IMG/VR virus record: IMGVR_UViG_3300050120_000246
Coordinates: 1-27,733 of that record
DNA: 27,733 nucleotides
DNA from: a virus
Reading direction: 5' to 3' (one strand)
Positions 1 to 6,893 of this stretch are shown in pieces. The notes beneath the pieces are model-generated. The model searched no databases and had not been told where the DNA came from. It saw only the letters and a list, made by a program, of their open reading frames with translations. The position numbers and the translations under genes were made by a program. Position 1 is the stretch's first letter, and each line of letters begins with the position of its first letter.

Positions 1-44
1 CCCCACCCCCGCAGAATCTGCACCCCACCCCCGCAGATCTCGCA
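1..44. repeat. Two tandem 22-bp repeats (iteron-like)
   Basis: The 15-base block CCCCACCCCCGCAGA occurs at 1-15 and again at 23-37, and the seven bases after each copy are similar. The period is 22 bp, which is two helical turns but not a multiple of three. More copies may lie to the left. They fall inside the replication-type gene, where lambdoid phages often place origin iterons. Confidence 0.5.
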
Positions 45-584
45 CCCAGAACCGTAAAGGAACCAAAAGCTAAACCCAAAAAGAAACGTAAGGTGGCACG
101 CGGTGCCCGCCTGCCCTCAGATTGGGTCTTGATGGGTAAGCATGCAAAAGCCGCGTTGGAGATTGAGCCGATCTGGACTCCGGACGAAATCCGGTTGATT
201 GGCGACAAGTTCCGCGATCACTGGATTGCCATTTCGGGCCAGCGCGGGCTCAAGAGCGATTGGGACGCCACCTGGCGCAACTGGTGCCGAAACGAAAAGA
301 AATTCGGGTCTGCGAAATCCGGCGCCCGTGGTGCATTCTGGGGATCGGATGAAAAGGCAATCGCCACAGGCGCGCAAATGGGTTTGGAAACCATTCCGGG
401 CGAATCGATGTACGCGTTCAAAGCGCGCATTCAGGCCGCTGTCGACAACGGCGGAAAAGCGCCGGCGCCGGCCGCAGCAAAACCAATCCTGGCAGTTGCC
501 ACGCGACCCAAGGTGAAGAACAAGCCCGAGGGGATGGGTGCGCTCAAGAACCTGATAAAAATTAAAGACACGGAGATCGCATGA
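1..584 (+). CDS. Phage replication-type protein, C-terminal part (5' end outside window)
   Basis: The frame is open from position 3 to the stop at 582-584, so the GTG at 93 is an internal codon and the gene begins left of the window. The visible 193 residues start with a Pro-rich linker, then a Lys/Arg-rich stretch (codons 75-95 read PKKKRKV), then a helical domain with the pattern LPSDW, a KFRDHWIA-like segment and a DWDATWRNW-like segment. This domain ends many prophage DUF1376 or O-like replication proteins, which bind the phage origin or recruit the helicase loader. That family link comes from memory of the motif, so the exact subfamily is uncertain. The stop overlaps the next start (ATGA). 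Two 22-bp tandem repeats lie in the first 44 bases and could be origin iterons or a coding repeat. Confidence 0.65.
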   Translation, partial: PPPQNLHPTPADLAPRTVKEPKAKPKKKRKVARGARLPSDWVLMGKHAKAALEIEPIWTPDEIRLIGDKFRDHWIAISGQRGLKSDWDATWRNWCRNEKKFGSAKSGARGAFWGSDEKAIATGAQMGLETIPGESMYAFKARIQAAVDNGGKAPAPAAAKPILAVATRPKVKNKPEGMGALKNLIKIKDTEIA

Positions 585-853
585 GGTGCATTGAATGCCT
601 TGCAGCCGATCTGCAAGCACAACCAGCAATGGCGCGACACGGCGCATGTGTGTGCAAATTCGAAAATGTTGCTGGTCATTATCAAAGTCTCACGTTTATT
701 CGGGTTTGCGAAAAATTCGACCCGGCGCCGGCTGATTCCGTAGAAAAACGAACTGTGTGGCTAAAAGCGCAAGTTGCCGTCGCTAGAACGGAGATATTCA
801 AAATATTCTCGGCGGCACAACGCCAGCGAATGCGCTTGGTGCGCAGTGCGTAA
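581..853 (+). CDS. Small Cys-rich phage protein, probable zinc binder
   Basis: This 90-residue protein starts at an ATG that overlaps the previous stop (ATGA), a sign of translational coupling. Its N-terminal half has Cys at residues 3, 6, 23, 25 and 43 (CxxC, then CxC, then a single Cys in VCEKF), consistent with a small zinc-binding fold. The second half is basic and helical without recognisable motifs. Similar Cys-rich small proteins are common between replication and late-regulator genes in proteobacterial prophages, but I know no function for them. The coding call rests on the coupling, the cysteine pattern and the lack of a competing frame. The role is unknown. Confidence 0.6.
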   Translation: MRCIECLAADLQAQPAMARHGACVCKFENVAGHYQSLTFIRVCEKFDPAPADSVEKRTVWLKAQVAVARTEIFKIFSAAQRQRMRLVRSA

Positions 854-893
854 AACATCCAAAAATCCATCGATCAAAAAGGGGAGTAAAGCA

Positions 894-1241
894 ATGAAGA
901 AAATATACCTGGCTGGCCCGATGACCGGCTACGACGAACTGAATTTCCCGTTGTTTCACGCTGAGACAGCGCGGCTGCGCGCATTGGGCTATGAGGTGGT
1001 CAATCCAGCGGAAATCAACCCGGAAGTTCCCGATCGGCCAGATGTATTTTGGAGTGAGGCTCAGTGGATGGCGTATTGGGTAGCGTGTATGCGAGCGGAT
1101 ATCAAGCAGTTGGTGGATTGTGATGCTGTTGCACTCCTGCCGGGGTGGCAGCAATCGCGCGGCGCCAAGCTGGAACACATGATTGCAACGTCCCTCGGGT
1201 TTGTTTGCACTAGCGCTGCGGACATCAGTGAGCCGGCTTAA
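894..1241 (+). CDS. DUF4406 protein (nucleoside 2-deoxyribosyltransferase-like fold)
   Basis: The 115-residue product starts at the ATG at 894, which follows a strong GGGGAG ribosome site at 881-886; the same frame is open further upstream but has no such site. It begins with a Rossmann-like strand and the motif LAGPMTG (residues 6-12), then NP at 37-38, a helix with D69, and LLPGWQQSRGAKLEH near residues 81-95, which contains the Glu (E94) that sits at the catalytic position in nucleoside 2-deoxyribosyltransferases. This is the DUF4406 pattern found in many phages. The family resembles nucleoside-salvage enzymes, but no reaction is established for most phage members, so activity here is inference. 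Confidence 0.8.
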   Translation: MKKIYLAGPMTGYDELNFPLFHAETARLRALGYEVVNPAEINPEVPDRPDVFWSEAQWMAYWVACMRADIKQLVDCDAVALLPGWQQSRGAKLEHMIATSLGFVCTSAADISEPA

Positions 1242-1249
1242 CGTCAATC

Positions 1250-1651
1250 ATGGGAAACATTGTCCGCTGGACCCCGCAACAACTCGCCGACCACACGGCG
1301 AAATCCAAGACCAAGACGCCGACCGAGCGCATGCAGGCCTTAGGTCGCCTTCCCGCTGGCGTCATGAACAAAACTGAATCCGCCTATGCGATGCAACTCA
1401 CTGTAGACAAACATGTGGGTTCGATTCTGTGGTTTGAATTCGAATCCATGAAGTTTCGCTTGGCCGATAAGACGTTCTACACGCCCGATTTCGCTGTGAT
1501 GACCGCTGACGGAAACATGCAGTTGCACGAAGTGAAGGGGCGTTGGACGGATGATGCGCGGGTCAAGATCAAGGTCGCTGCAGCAAAATTCCCGTTCCAA
1601 TTTATTGCAATCAAGAAATGCGGCGCAAGCTGGGATCGAGAGTTTTTCTAA
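1250..1651 (+). CDS. DUF1064-type PD-(D/E)XK endonuclease
   Basis: This 133-residue protein carries the signature of a small PD-(D/E)XK nuclease: E43 in a helix, PD at residues 79-80 within FYTPDFAV, and E94-V-K96 in HEVKGRW. The region after it (KIKVAAAKFPFQF) fits the DUF1064 family, which has been compared with Holliday-junction resolvases and sits in the recombination or replication part of many prophages. The likely role is cutting branched DNA intermediates before packaging, by family position rather than any direct evidence. The start is an ATG with only a weak ribosome site. The stop TAA overlaps the next ATG (TAATG), so the two genes are probably coupled. Confidence 0.7.
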   Translation: MGNIVRWTPQQLADHTAKSKTKTPTERMQALGRLPAGVMNKTESAYAMQLTVDKHVGSILWFEFESMKFRLADKTFYTPDFAVMTADGNMQLHEVKGRWTDDARVKIKVAAAKFPFQFIAIKKCGASWDREFF

Positions 1652-2127
1652 TGACGACGACGAAACAACGCAAAAAGCCTTATCGGTCGCACGACCCCGA
1701 TTCAGTCAAATTGAAGATGCAGCCTTGGAAGGTCGCAGCGGTTATGAATCCTTTGCTCGCGATCGTTGACCAATTGGAGCATCAGGGCGTGATTGATGTG
1801 ACGCGTTCCGGTCGGGCTGTATTCAAAGACCCGAGCGATGGATATTGGTACGACACACCCGTCGCAATTATCGGCGTCGTCGATGCATACGAGATTCACG
1901 TGCGACGTACCGGCATCGACTTACGTCTGGATGCATTGCGCCGGCTGGCGAACAAGATCGAATACCACATGCCCGTCATGGCCGAGGACACCAATGCCGC
2001 GCGCGACTGCCTCGACCGCATCCGCGTTGCGACATTGGAGATGACCGCTGGCTATGCAAAGCAGTTGGTCAAGGATTTTCAAATTAAAGAAGCAATCGAG
2101 GAAACGTTAGGGGAGTCGCCATGTTGA
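1651..2127 (+). CDS. Conserved-looking phage protein of unknown function
   Basis: I do not recognise a defined function. The 158-residue reading starts at the ATG fused to the previous stop (TAATG); an upstream in-frame start at 1618 would overlap the nuclease gene and is less likely. The N-terminus is basic (TTTKQRKKPYRSHD). The centre has alternating strands (YDTPVAIIGVVDAYEIHV) and the C-terminal half is helical with regularly spaced Leu and Arg. There are no membrane segments, signal peptide or metal-binding cluster. It lies between the nuclease and the proposed late regulator and overlaps the latter by 7 bases, so it is probably expressed with both. Confidence 0.6.
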   Translation: MTTTKQRKKPYRSHDPDSVKLKMQPWKVAAVMNPLLAIVDQLEHQGVIDVTRSGRAVFKDPSDGYWYDTPVAIIGVVDAYEIHVRRTGIDLRLDALRRLANKIEYHMPVMAEDTNAARDCLDRIRVATLEMTAGYAKQLVKDFQIKEAIEETLGESPC

Positions 2128-2516
2128 AACGAGTGAGAAAAGAAGATGTGTTGGTGGATAGCTGGATAAAGCCAGACGGTTTGCTTTATTGCCTAGATTG
2201 TTGGAAAGAGTGGATGCACGGTGATCCGGATCGCGATCTAGGCGCCAAGCCAATGGGCGGTTTGGCCGGTGATGCTGATGGCTACGGAGTCAGTTCGTCC
2301 GAGCAACAGCAGGCTCGCAACACGCGTATAGCAATAGCCACGGATGCCATGATCGACAGCCTCAAGAGAATTCATATTTGGGCGATCTATACCTCATGCA
2401 GCGTCGGCAAGGTATGGAATTACCCGAATGCTGACTTGGTTTCCACGGCGGAGGAGGCGCGTGTTGCATTAACTGAAAAACTTAAAAAAAATGTTTGCAC
2501 TGGCGTTCTGTTCTGA
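2121..2516 (+). CDS. Candidate late-gene regulator (Q-like by position)
   Basis: The 131-residue product starts at the ATG at 2121 with GGGGAG nine bases upstream. The N-terminal half has C24 and C27 (YCLDCW) and a Gly-rich linker. The C-terminal half (IATDAMIDSLKRIHIWAIY, later EEARVALTEKLKKNV) has the helical pattern seen in short regulators that precede the packaging genes of betaproteobacterial prophages. Its stop is directly followed by a sigma70-like promoter (2495-2522, overlapping its last codons) and two terminators, the same order as Q, pR' and tR' in lambda. The antitermination role rests on that context. No homology to a characterised Q was demonstrated. Confidence 0.45.
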   Translation: MLKRVRKEDVLVDSWIKPDGLLYCLDCWKEWMHGDPDRDLGAKPMGGLAGDADGYGVSSSEQQQARNTRIAIATDAMIDSLKRIHIWAIYTSCSVGKVWNYPNADLVSTAEEARVALTEKLKKNVCTGVLF

Positions 2517-2522
2517 TATGCT
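2495..2522 (+). promoter_or_regulatory. Candidate late promoter (pR'-like)
   Basis: A -35 element TTGCAC (2495-2500) and a -10 element TATGCT (2517-2522) are 16 bases apart. The spacer holds a tandem GTTCT repeat (2505-2514), and CTGAT occurs at 2513-2517 and again 11 bases later at 2524-2528. Transcription would begin near 2529 and run into the terminators at 2592 and 2656 before reaching the packaging genes. Confidence 0.55.
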
Positions 2523-2572
2523 CCTGATCCATAGGCGGTCTCTGTTCGCCTAGAGATTTGCAACATATCAGA
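2512..2572. repeat. Nested inverted repeats at the late promoter start
   Basis: Outer arms TCTGATATG (2512-2520) and CATATCAGA (2564-2572) match perfectly. Inner arms TAGGCG (2532-2537) and CGCCTA (2547-2552) also match. The outer left arm overlaps the -10 element, so the pair could form a cruciform or leader RNA structure. A 9-bp pair at this distance is expected a few times by chance in a window of this size, so the location is the main argument. Confidence 0.4.
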
Positions 2573-2591
2573 TAGATTCGTGTAAGTCGTA

Positions 2592-2621
2592 AGCCTGCCA
2601 CCATCCCGTCGCGGGCTTTTT
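2592..2621 (+). terminator. Intrinsic terminator 1 in the late leader
   Basis: AGCCTGC (2592-2598) pairs with GCGGGCT (2611-2617), with one G-T wobble, and a T run follows to 2621. A start near 2529 would give a transcript of about 90 bases ending here. Confidence 0.6.
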
Positions 2622-2655
2622 GCATTTCAGAATGTCTCCTCCATGAAAGTGGATT

Positions 2656-2679
2656 GCCGCCGTGATGGGCGGCTTTTTT
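2656..2679 (+). terminator. Intrinsic terminator 2 in the late leader
   Basis: GCCGCC (2656-2661) pairs with GGCGGC (2668-2673) around a six-base loop, followed by six T. It lies only 13 bases before the HNH start codon. Confidence 0.8.
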
Positions 2680-2692
2680 ATTTGTGAGTCAC

Positions 2693-3118
2693 ATGCCAGC
2701 CCGTCCACGCAAGCCATGCCGCCAAGCAGGATGCCGTGAGCTGATTGCTGGCGGTGAGCATTACTGCGCAGCACACACAAAGGCCAAGCAAACCAATGAC
2801 ACGGCGAGGCGCGGTACTGCCGCCCAACGCGGCTACGACAGTGCTTGGACAAAGGCACGCGGGCATTACCTGCGTGTTCATCCATTGTGCGTTCATTGCA
2901 AACGTGATGGCCGAGTGGTTGCTGCAACGGTGGTTGATCACATCATCGCGCATCGGCTAAAGGATGCGCTCGATAGTGGTGATGATGCGACAATCGCAAA
3001 GGCGCGCAGCTTGTTTTGGGATAGCGCGAACAACTGGCAGTCATTGTGCAAAACGCACCATGACATCAAGACAGCCACCAAGGACGGTGGATTCGGTAGG
3101 GCGCGTAAAGGTTCGTGA
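2693..3118 (+). CDS. HNH endonuclease of the packaging module
   Basis: The protein has 141 residues from the ATG at 2693; a GTG at 2684 is possible but would start inside the terminator spacer. An N-terminal cluster C9, C14, C25 and H28 looks like a small zinc-binding knot. The HNH domain follows: CVHC (C66, C69), VDHIIAHR (D82, H83), NNW (N113-N114), then C119 and THHDIKT (H122, H123), where H123 is the expected last catalytic His. HNH proteins next to TerS and TerL stimulate specific cos cleavage in HK97-like phages and are essential for packaging there. Immediate proximity to TerS and TerL supports that role here. The ribosome site is weak (GTGAG). Confidence 0.85.
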   Translation: MPARPRKPCRQAGCRELIAGGEHYCAAHTKAKQTNDTARRGTAAQRGYDSAWTKARGHYLRVHPLCVHCKRDGRVVAATVVDHIIAHRLKDALDSGDDATIAKARSLFWDSANNWQSLCKTHHDIKTATKDGGFGRARKGS

Positions 3119-3121
3119 GCG

Positions 3122-3310
3122 ATGGGGCGTTGGCATAGACCAGAGTGGTGGCCCGATCGACCAACAGCGGAGCAGGTAGAAGAGGCCAGGCAATGGCGCA
3201 GGCCTTGTGCGCTATGCCATAGCCACGGACATCAGGCCGATGACTGCGCATCGTCATATCCTGGTGATCCACAGCGCATAGATGATGAGGACGGGGCGGC
3301 TGGTGCATGA
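3122..3310 (+). CDS. CCHC zinc-knuckle miniprotein
   Basis: This 62-residue ORF begins four bases after the HNH stop. The N-terminal part is rich in Trp, Arg and Pro (GRWHRPEWWPDRPT). Residues 29-42 (CALCHSHGHQADDC) match the CCHC zinc knuckle C-x2-C-x4-H-x4-C exactly, including the Gly just before the His. The C-terminus is acidic. Zinc knuckles bind single-stranded nucleic acid in retroviral nucleocapsid and other proteins. Lying between HNH and TerS beside the probable cos region, the protein could be a small nucleic-acid-binding packaging factor, but that is inference. The start has only a weak ribosome site, so expression could depend on coupling to HNH. Confidence 0.6.
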   Translation: MGRWHRPEWWPDRPTAEQVEEARQWRRPCALCHSHGHQADDCASSYPGDPQRIDDEDGAAGA

Positions 3311-3474
3311 CCGGCGAGGAGGGGGCGGGTCAAATCTCTGGGGCAATGCCTTTCGAGACCGTCCGCTTAGTCAAATTTCTACACCCGCGAAAAATGAAAT
3401 TTAAAGTTTGCCCATCGGTAAGGTGATGTGCACGGTATTGGTGCGTGCGCCTGGCGCCACAAATAGGAACTGAT
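3311..3474 (+). other. Non-coding gap, probable cos/packaging region
   Basis: This 164-base gap between the HNH module and TerS holds no convincing ORF. It starts with a purine/G-rich block (3316-3329) and passes through TCAAATCTCTGGGG (3330-3343) into an AT-rich stretch near 3390-3410. In HK97-type phages the cos site and terminase-binding sites lie just upstream of terS. The cut position cannot be read from sequence alone. Confidence 0.4.
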
Positions 3475-3951
3475 ATGCCTGGAGTCGCAGGCCGCTCCGG
3501 ACGCAAGCCAAAGCCCTCGGCGAAGAAAGAACTGGCCGGCAACCCGGGCAAGCGGCAAATCAACAAATTAGAGCCGGACTTCGGACGCGTCACGAATATC
3601 GACCCGCCAGAATGGTTGGCGCAGGATGCGCGGGACATGTGGGAGCGCGTCGCACCGCTGCTGTGTTCACAAAATGTGTTGCAGCTCACCGATCTGCATA
3701 ATCTTGAAATATTTTGCTCTGCGTATGGCAACTGGCGAATCGCGCAGTTCGAGCTGACCGCAAACGGCCCTGTAGTGATGGGCGCCCAAGGCGGCCCGGT
3801 CAAAAATCCAGCAGCCACCGTCGTCAAAGAGGCTGCAGGGCAAATGGCGACGTTTGGCGCAATGCTCGGGCTTGATCCGTCCAGCCGGCAGCGCCTCATG
3901 GCACCAAAAAAGAAAGGGCAGGGCAATCCGTTTGCGGCATTGCTGGGCTAA
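3475..3951 (+). CDS. terS: Terminase small subunit, P27 family
   Basis: The 158-residue product starts at the ATG at 3475 with AGGAA six bases upstream; an upstream GTG at 3445 lacks a ribosome site. The N-terminus GRSGRKPKPSAKKELAGN and the following NPGKRQIN are typical of the P27 family of small terminase subunits, with a basic DNA-binding arm, a helical core (WLAQDARDMWERVAPLL, LHNLEIFCSAYGNW) and a Lys-rich tail (PKKKGQGNPFAALLG). It recognises phage DNA at cos and loads TerL for headful or cos cleavage. TerL begins three bases after the stop. Confidence 0.9.
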   Translation: MPGVAGRSGRKPKPSAKKELAGNPGKRQINKLEPDFGRVTNIDPPEWLAQDARDMWERVAPLLCSQNVLQLTDLHNLEIFCSAYGNWRIAQFELTANGPVVMGAQGGPVKNPAATVVKEAAGQMATFGAMLGLDPSSRQRLMAPKKKGQGNPFAALLG

Positions 3952-3954
3952 TCG

Positions 3955-5658
3955 ATGGCAAAAGAGAAATTCCCGCTGGTTGCCAAGGCAAACCAGTTTG
4001 CGCGAGACATCGTGCGCGGGAAAAAACCGGCCTGCCGGTATGTAATTCTGGCTTGTCAGCGGCATTTGGACGACCTTGCGGCCAGCAAATCGGCGCGCTT
4101 TAAGTACAAATTCGACCCGTTGAAGGCAGAAAAGAAGCTGCGTTTAATCCAGCTATTACCGCATACCAAGGGTGAGTGGGCGTACAAGCGGCAGCTGGTG
4201 ACATTGGAGCCGTGGCAGTTGTTTGGCATAGCCTGCACATTTGGCTGGGTCAAGAAAAAAAGCGGGCTGCGTCGTTTCCGTGAGTCGTATTGGGAGGTGC
4301 CGCGCAAGAATGGCAAATCCGTCATCGCGGCAGGCGTCGGTCTCGGCATGTTTGTCGCCGACGATGAATTCGGCGCCGAGGTTTATTCGGGCGCCACCAC
4401 GGAAAAGCAGGCTTGGGAAATTTTCCGGCCGGCGCGCCTGATGGTGCTGCGTTCGCCAATGCTGATTGAGCACCTTGGCATCGAAGTCAATGCCGAAAAT
4501 CTGTGTCGCCCGGAAGACGGAAGTCGTTTTGAGCTGTTGACCGGCAATCCTGGCGATGGCGCATCGCCGTCGTGTGCGCTGGTCGACGAGTTCCACGAGC
4601 ACGATACATCCGCTCTGTACGAAACGATGGTTACTGGTATGGGCGCGCGGCGCCAAGCGCTGATGTTCATTATTACGACCGCCGGCGCGAATATCGAAGG
4701 CCCGTGTTACGACAAGCGGCGCCAGGTCATTGAAATGCTCGAAGGCACGGTGCCGGACGACGAGCTTTTCGGTTGGATATGGACGATCGATGAGGGCGAC
4801 GATTGGACCAACCCGAAAATTTTGGCGAAAGCCAATCCGAATTTCGACATTTCGGTCTACGCCGATTACCTGATCAGCCAACAGCAAAAGGCGATCAAAA
4901 CGGCGCGCTTTACCAACACATTTAAGACCAAGCATTTGAATGTTTGGACTTCGGCCAAGGAGGGGTTTTTCAACCTGGAAGCTTGGCGCGCCTGTGAAGA
5001 CAAGACTTTGTCATTGGAGCAGTTCGAGGGACAGCAGTGCGTTCTAGGGTTTGACCTTGCGCGCAAATTGGACTTGAACAGCCTGGCACGCTTGTACTGG
5101 CGCGATATCGACGGCCGCCGGCACTATTACAGTGTGGCGCCGCGGTTCTATGTTCCGGAAGATACGGTAACTAATATCGAAAGCCGCCGCACTGCCGAGC
5201 GGTATTCGAAGTGGGTGACGCTGGGCGTGCTGACTGCGACCGACGGCGCCGAGGTGGATTACCGCGAAATTCTGGAGGATGCCAAGGAGGCAAACAAGAT
5301 ATCGCCCGTGCTATGGAGCCCAATGGATCCGCACGGCGCCACCAATTTGTCGCATCACTTGGACGACGAAGGGCTCAATCCGATCACGATTACCCAGAAT
5401 TACACGAATCTGAGCGACCCAATGAAGGAGCTTGAGGCGGCGATTTTAGCCGGCAGATTCCACCATGACGGTAATCCGATCATGACGTGGTGCGTAAGCA
5501 ATGTTATTGGCAAGAATATTCCGGGTAACGATGACGTGGTGAGGCCAATTAAGCAGGGCGATGAAAACAAGATCGATGGTGCGGTCGCGTTGATTATGGC
5601 GATCGGACGGGTTCTCTCAAATGAAGATCCGGGTAAATCCTTTTGGGAGACAGCGTAG
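3955..5658 (+). CDS. terL: Terminase large subunit (packaging ATPase and nuclease)
   Basis: This 567-residue protein pumps DNA into the prohead and cuts it. The ATPase part has a Walker A-like motif VPRKNGKS (residues 115-122), Walker B ALVDE (208-212) and the coupling motif TTAG (241-244). The nuclease part shows GFDLA with D367, MDPHG further on, and a late Asp in NKIDGAVAL near the C-terminus, as expected for an RNase H-like nuclease. The order and length fit the Terminase_1 (P27/HK97-type) family. The ribosome site is weak, and translation probably depends on TerS three bases upstream. The TAG stop overlaps the GTG start of the portal gene. Confidence 0.95.
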   Translation: MAKEKFPLVAKANQFARDIVRGKKPACRYVILACQRHLDDLAASKSARFKYKFDPLKAEKKLRLIQLLPHTKGEWAYKRQLVTLEPWQLFGIACTFGWVKKKSGLRRFRESYWEVPRKNGKSVIAAGVGLGMFVADDEFGAEVYSGATTEKQAWEIFRPARLMVLRSPMLIEHLGIEVNAENLCRPEDGSRFELLTGNPGDGASPSCALVDEFHEHDTSALYETMVTGMGARRQALMFIITTAGANIEGPCYDKRRQVIEMLEGTVPDDELFGWIWTIDEGDDWTNPKILAKANPNFDISVYADYLISQQQKAIKTARFTNTFKTKHLNVWTSAKEGFFNLEAWRACEDKTLSLEQFEGQQCVLGFDLARKLDLNSLARLYWRDIDGRRHYYSVAPRFYVPEDTVTNIESRRTAERYSKWVTLGVLTATDGAEVDYREILEDAKEANKISPVLWSPMDPHGATNLSHHLDDEGLNPITITQNYTNLSDPMKELEAAILAGRFHHDGNPIMTWCVSNVIGKNIPGNDDVVRPIKQGDENKIDGAVALIMAIGRVLSNEDPGKSFWETA

Positions 5659-6893
5659 TGTCATTTTTCGATCAAATCCTACCGTGGCGCAAGAAAAGCG
5701 TATCCACGCTGGATCTCTTCCGGGAAATTTACGGCGGCCGCATGACCGCCACCGGAAAATCGATCAATGCCAAGAAGGCGCTGGAAGTTTCGGCTGTATT
5801 CGCATGCCTGCGTGTCATTGGCGAGGGTGTGGCCCAGGTGCCTTTTAAGCTGTACCGAAAGAATGGACGCACTCGCCTAGAGGCAGTAGATCATCCGCTG
5901 TATGACGTGATCGAAGCGCAGCCGAATCCGTGGCAGACCTCGTTTGAGCTCCGCGAAATGCTCGTATGGCATGTCGGCTTGACCGGCAATTTCTTCGCTT
6001 TCAAGAATATTGTGTTTGGGAAGATTCTTGAGTTAATCCCCTTGCACACTGGCGTCACAGTGTTGCGCGCGGACGATGGCACGCTGTCGTATGAGGCCAC
6101 GATGCTCAACGGCACGCGAATGCTTTTTACTGCAGATCAGATATGGCACGTACGCGGACCCACGTGGGATAGCTGGATGGGTTTGGATGCGGTCAAATAT
6201 GCTCGCGAGGCGATCGGCCTTTCGCTGTCGACCGAGGAACAACATGCTCGCATGCACAAAAATGGCGTGCAGAATTCCGGTGTCTATTCAGTGGAAGGAA
6301 ACTTGAGTCCGCAGCAGCATAAAGAAATTACAGGCTGGATCGAAAAGGAAGTCGGCGGCTTAGAAAACACCGGCAAGGCACTGGTCTTGGACCGCGCCGC
6401 AAAGTGGCTCAATACCGGCATGACCGGCGTCGATTCTCAGCACCTAGAGACCAGGCGGTATCAGGTCGAAGAAGTCTGCCGGTTCTTCCGCGTCATGCCG
6501 ATCATGGTGGGGCATTCGGATAAGTCGGCGACCTACGCCAGCGCTGAGCAAATGTTTTTGGCGCATCTGGTGCACACCTTGGCGCCGTGGTACCGGCGCA
6601 TTGAGCAGTCTGCTAACGTCAGTTTGCTGACGAAAAAAGAGCGTGCGACAGGTTTTTACACGAAATTTATTGCCGAAGGAATGTTGCGCGGATCCGCCAA
6701 AGACACCAAGGATTCCATTCTCGGCTATGTCAATGGCGGCCTCATGACCGCCAACGAAGGCCGGGAAAAACTTGATATGAACCCTGACGCCGATCCGGTT
6801 AGCGATCAACTTCGGATTCCAGTGAATGTCGTCAACGAGGCGCAAGCTGAAACCGATTCAACAGGAGTACCAAATGCAAATCAAGACGCGTGA
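5658..6893 (+). CDS. Portal protein, HK97 family
   Basis: I take the GTG at 5658 as the start: it overlaps the TerL stop (TAGTG) and has GGGAG at 5645-5649, eight bases upstream. This gives 411 residues; the TTG at 5643 is inside TerL and lacks a ribosome site. The sequence fits the phage_portal family: an early ALEVSAVFACLRVIGEGVAQVPFKLYR segment, the wing region with GNFFAFKN, an EQHARMHKNG segment, and the clip/stem region FRVMPIMVGH near the end. The portal forms the 12-mer ring at the capsid vertex through which TerL pumps DNA. The gene overlaps the protease gene by 20 bases. Confidence 0.93.
   Translation: MSFFDQILPWRKKSVSTLDLFREIYGGRMTATGKSINAKKALEVSAVFACLRVIGEGVAQVPFKLYRKNGRTRLEAVDHPLYDVIEAQPNPWQTSFELREMLVWHVGLTGNFFAFKNIVFGKILELIPLHTGVTVLRADDGTLSYEATMLNGTRMLFTADQIWHVRGPTWDSWMGLDAVKYAREAIGLSLSTEEQHARMHKNGVQNSGVYSVEGNLSPQQHKEITGWIEKEVGGLENTGKALVLDRAAKWLNTGMTGVDSQHLETRRYQVEEVCRFFRVMPIMVGHSDKSATYASAEQMFLAHLVHTLAPWYRRIEQSANVSLLTKKERATGFYTKFIAEGMLRGSAKDTKDSILGYVNGGLMTANEGREKLDMNPDADPVSDQLRIPVNVVNEAQAETDSTGVPNANQDA

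Noticed and set aside
93-584. A start at the GTG at 93 for the first gene
   Set aside because: The frame is open to the left edge and the preceding residues continue a coherent basic linker, so 93 is internal.
4156-4935. A 259-codon minus-strand ORF within terL
   Set aside because: Terminase motifs on the plus strand are unambiguous, and the minus-strand ORF has no ribosome site or family pattern.
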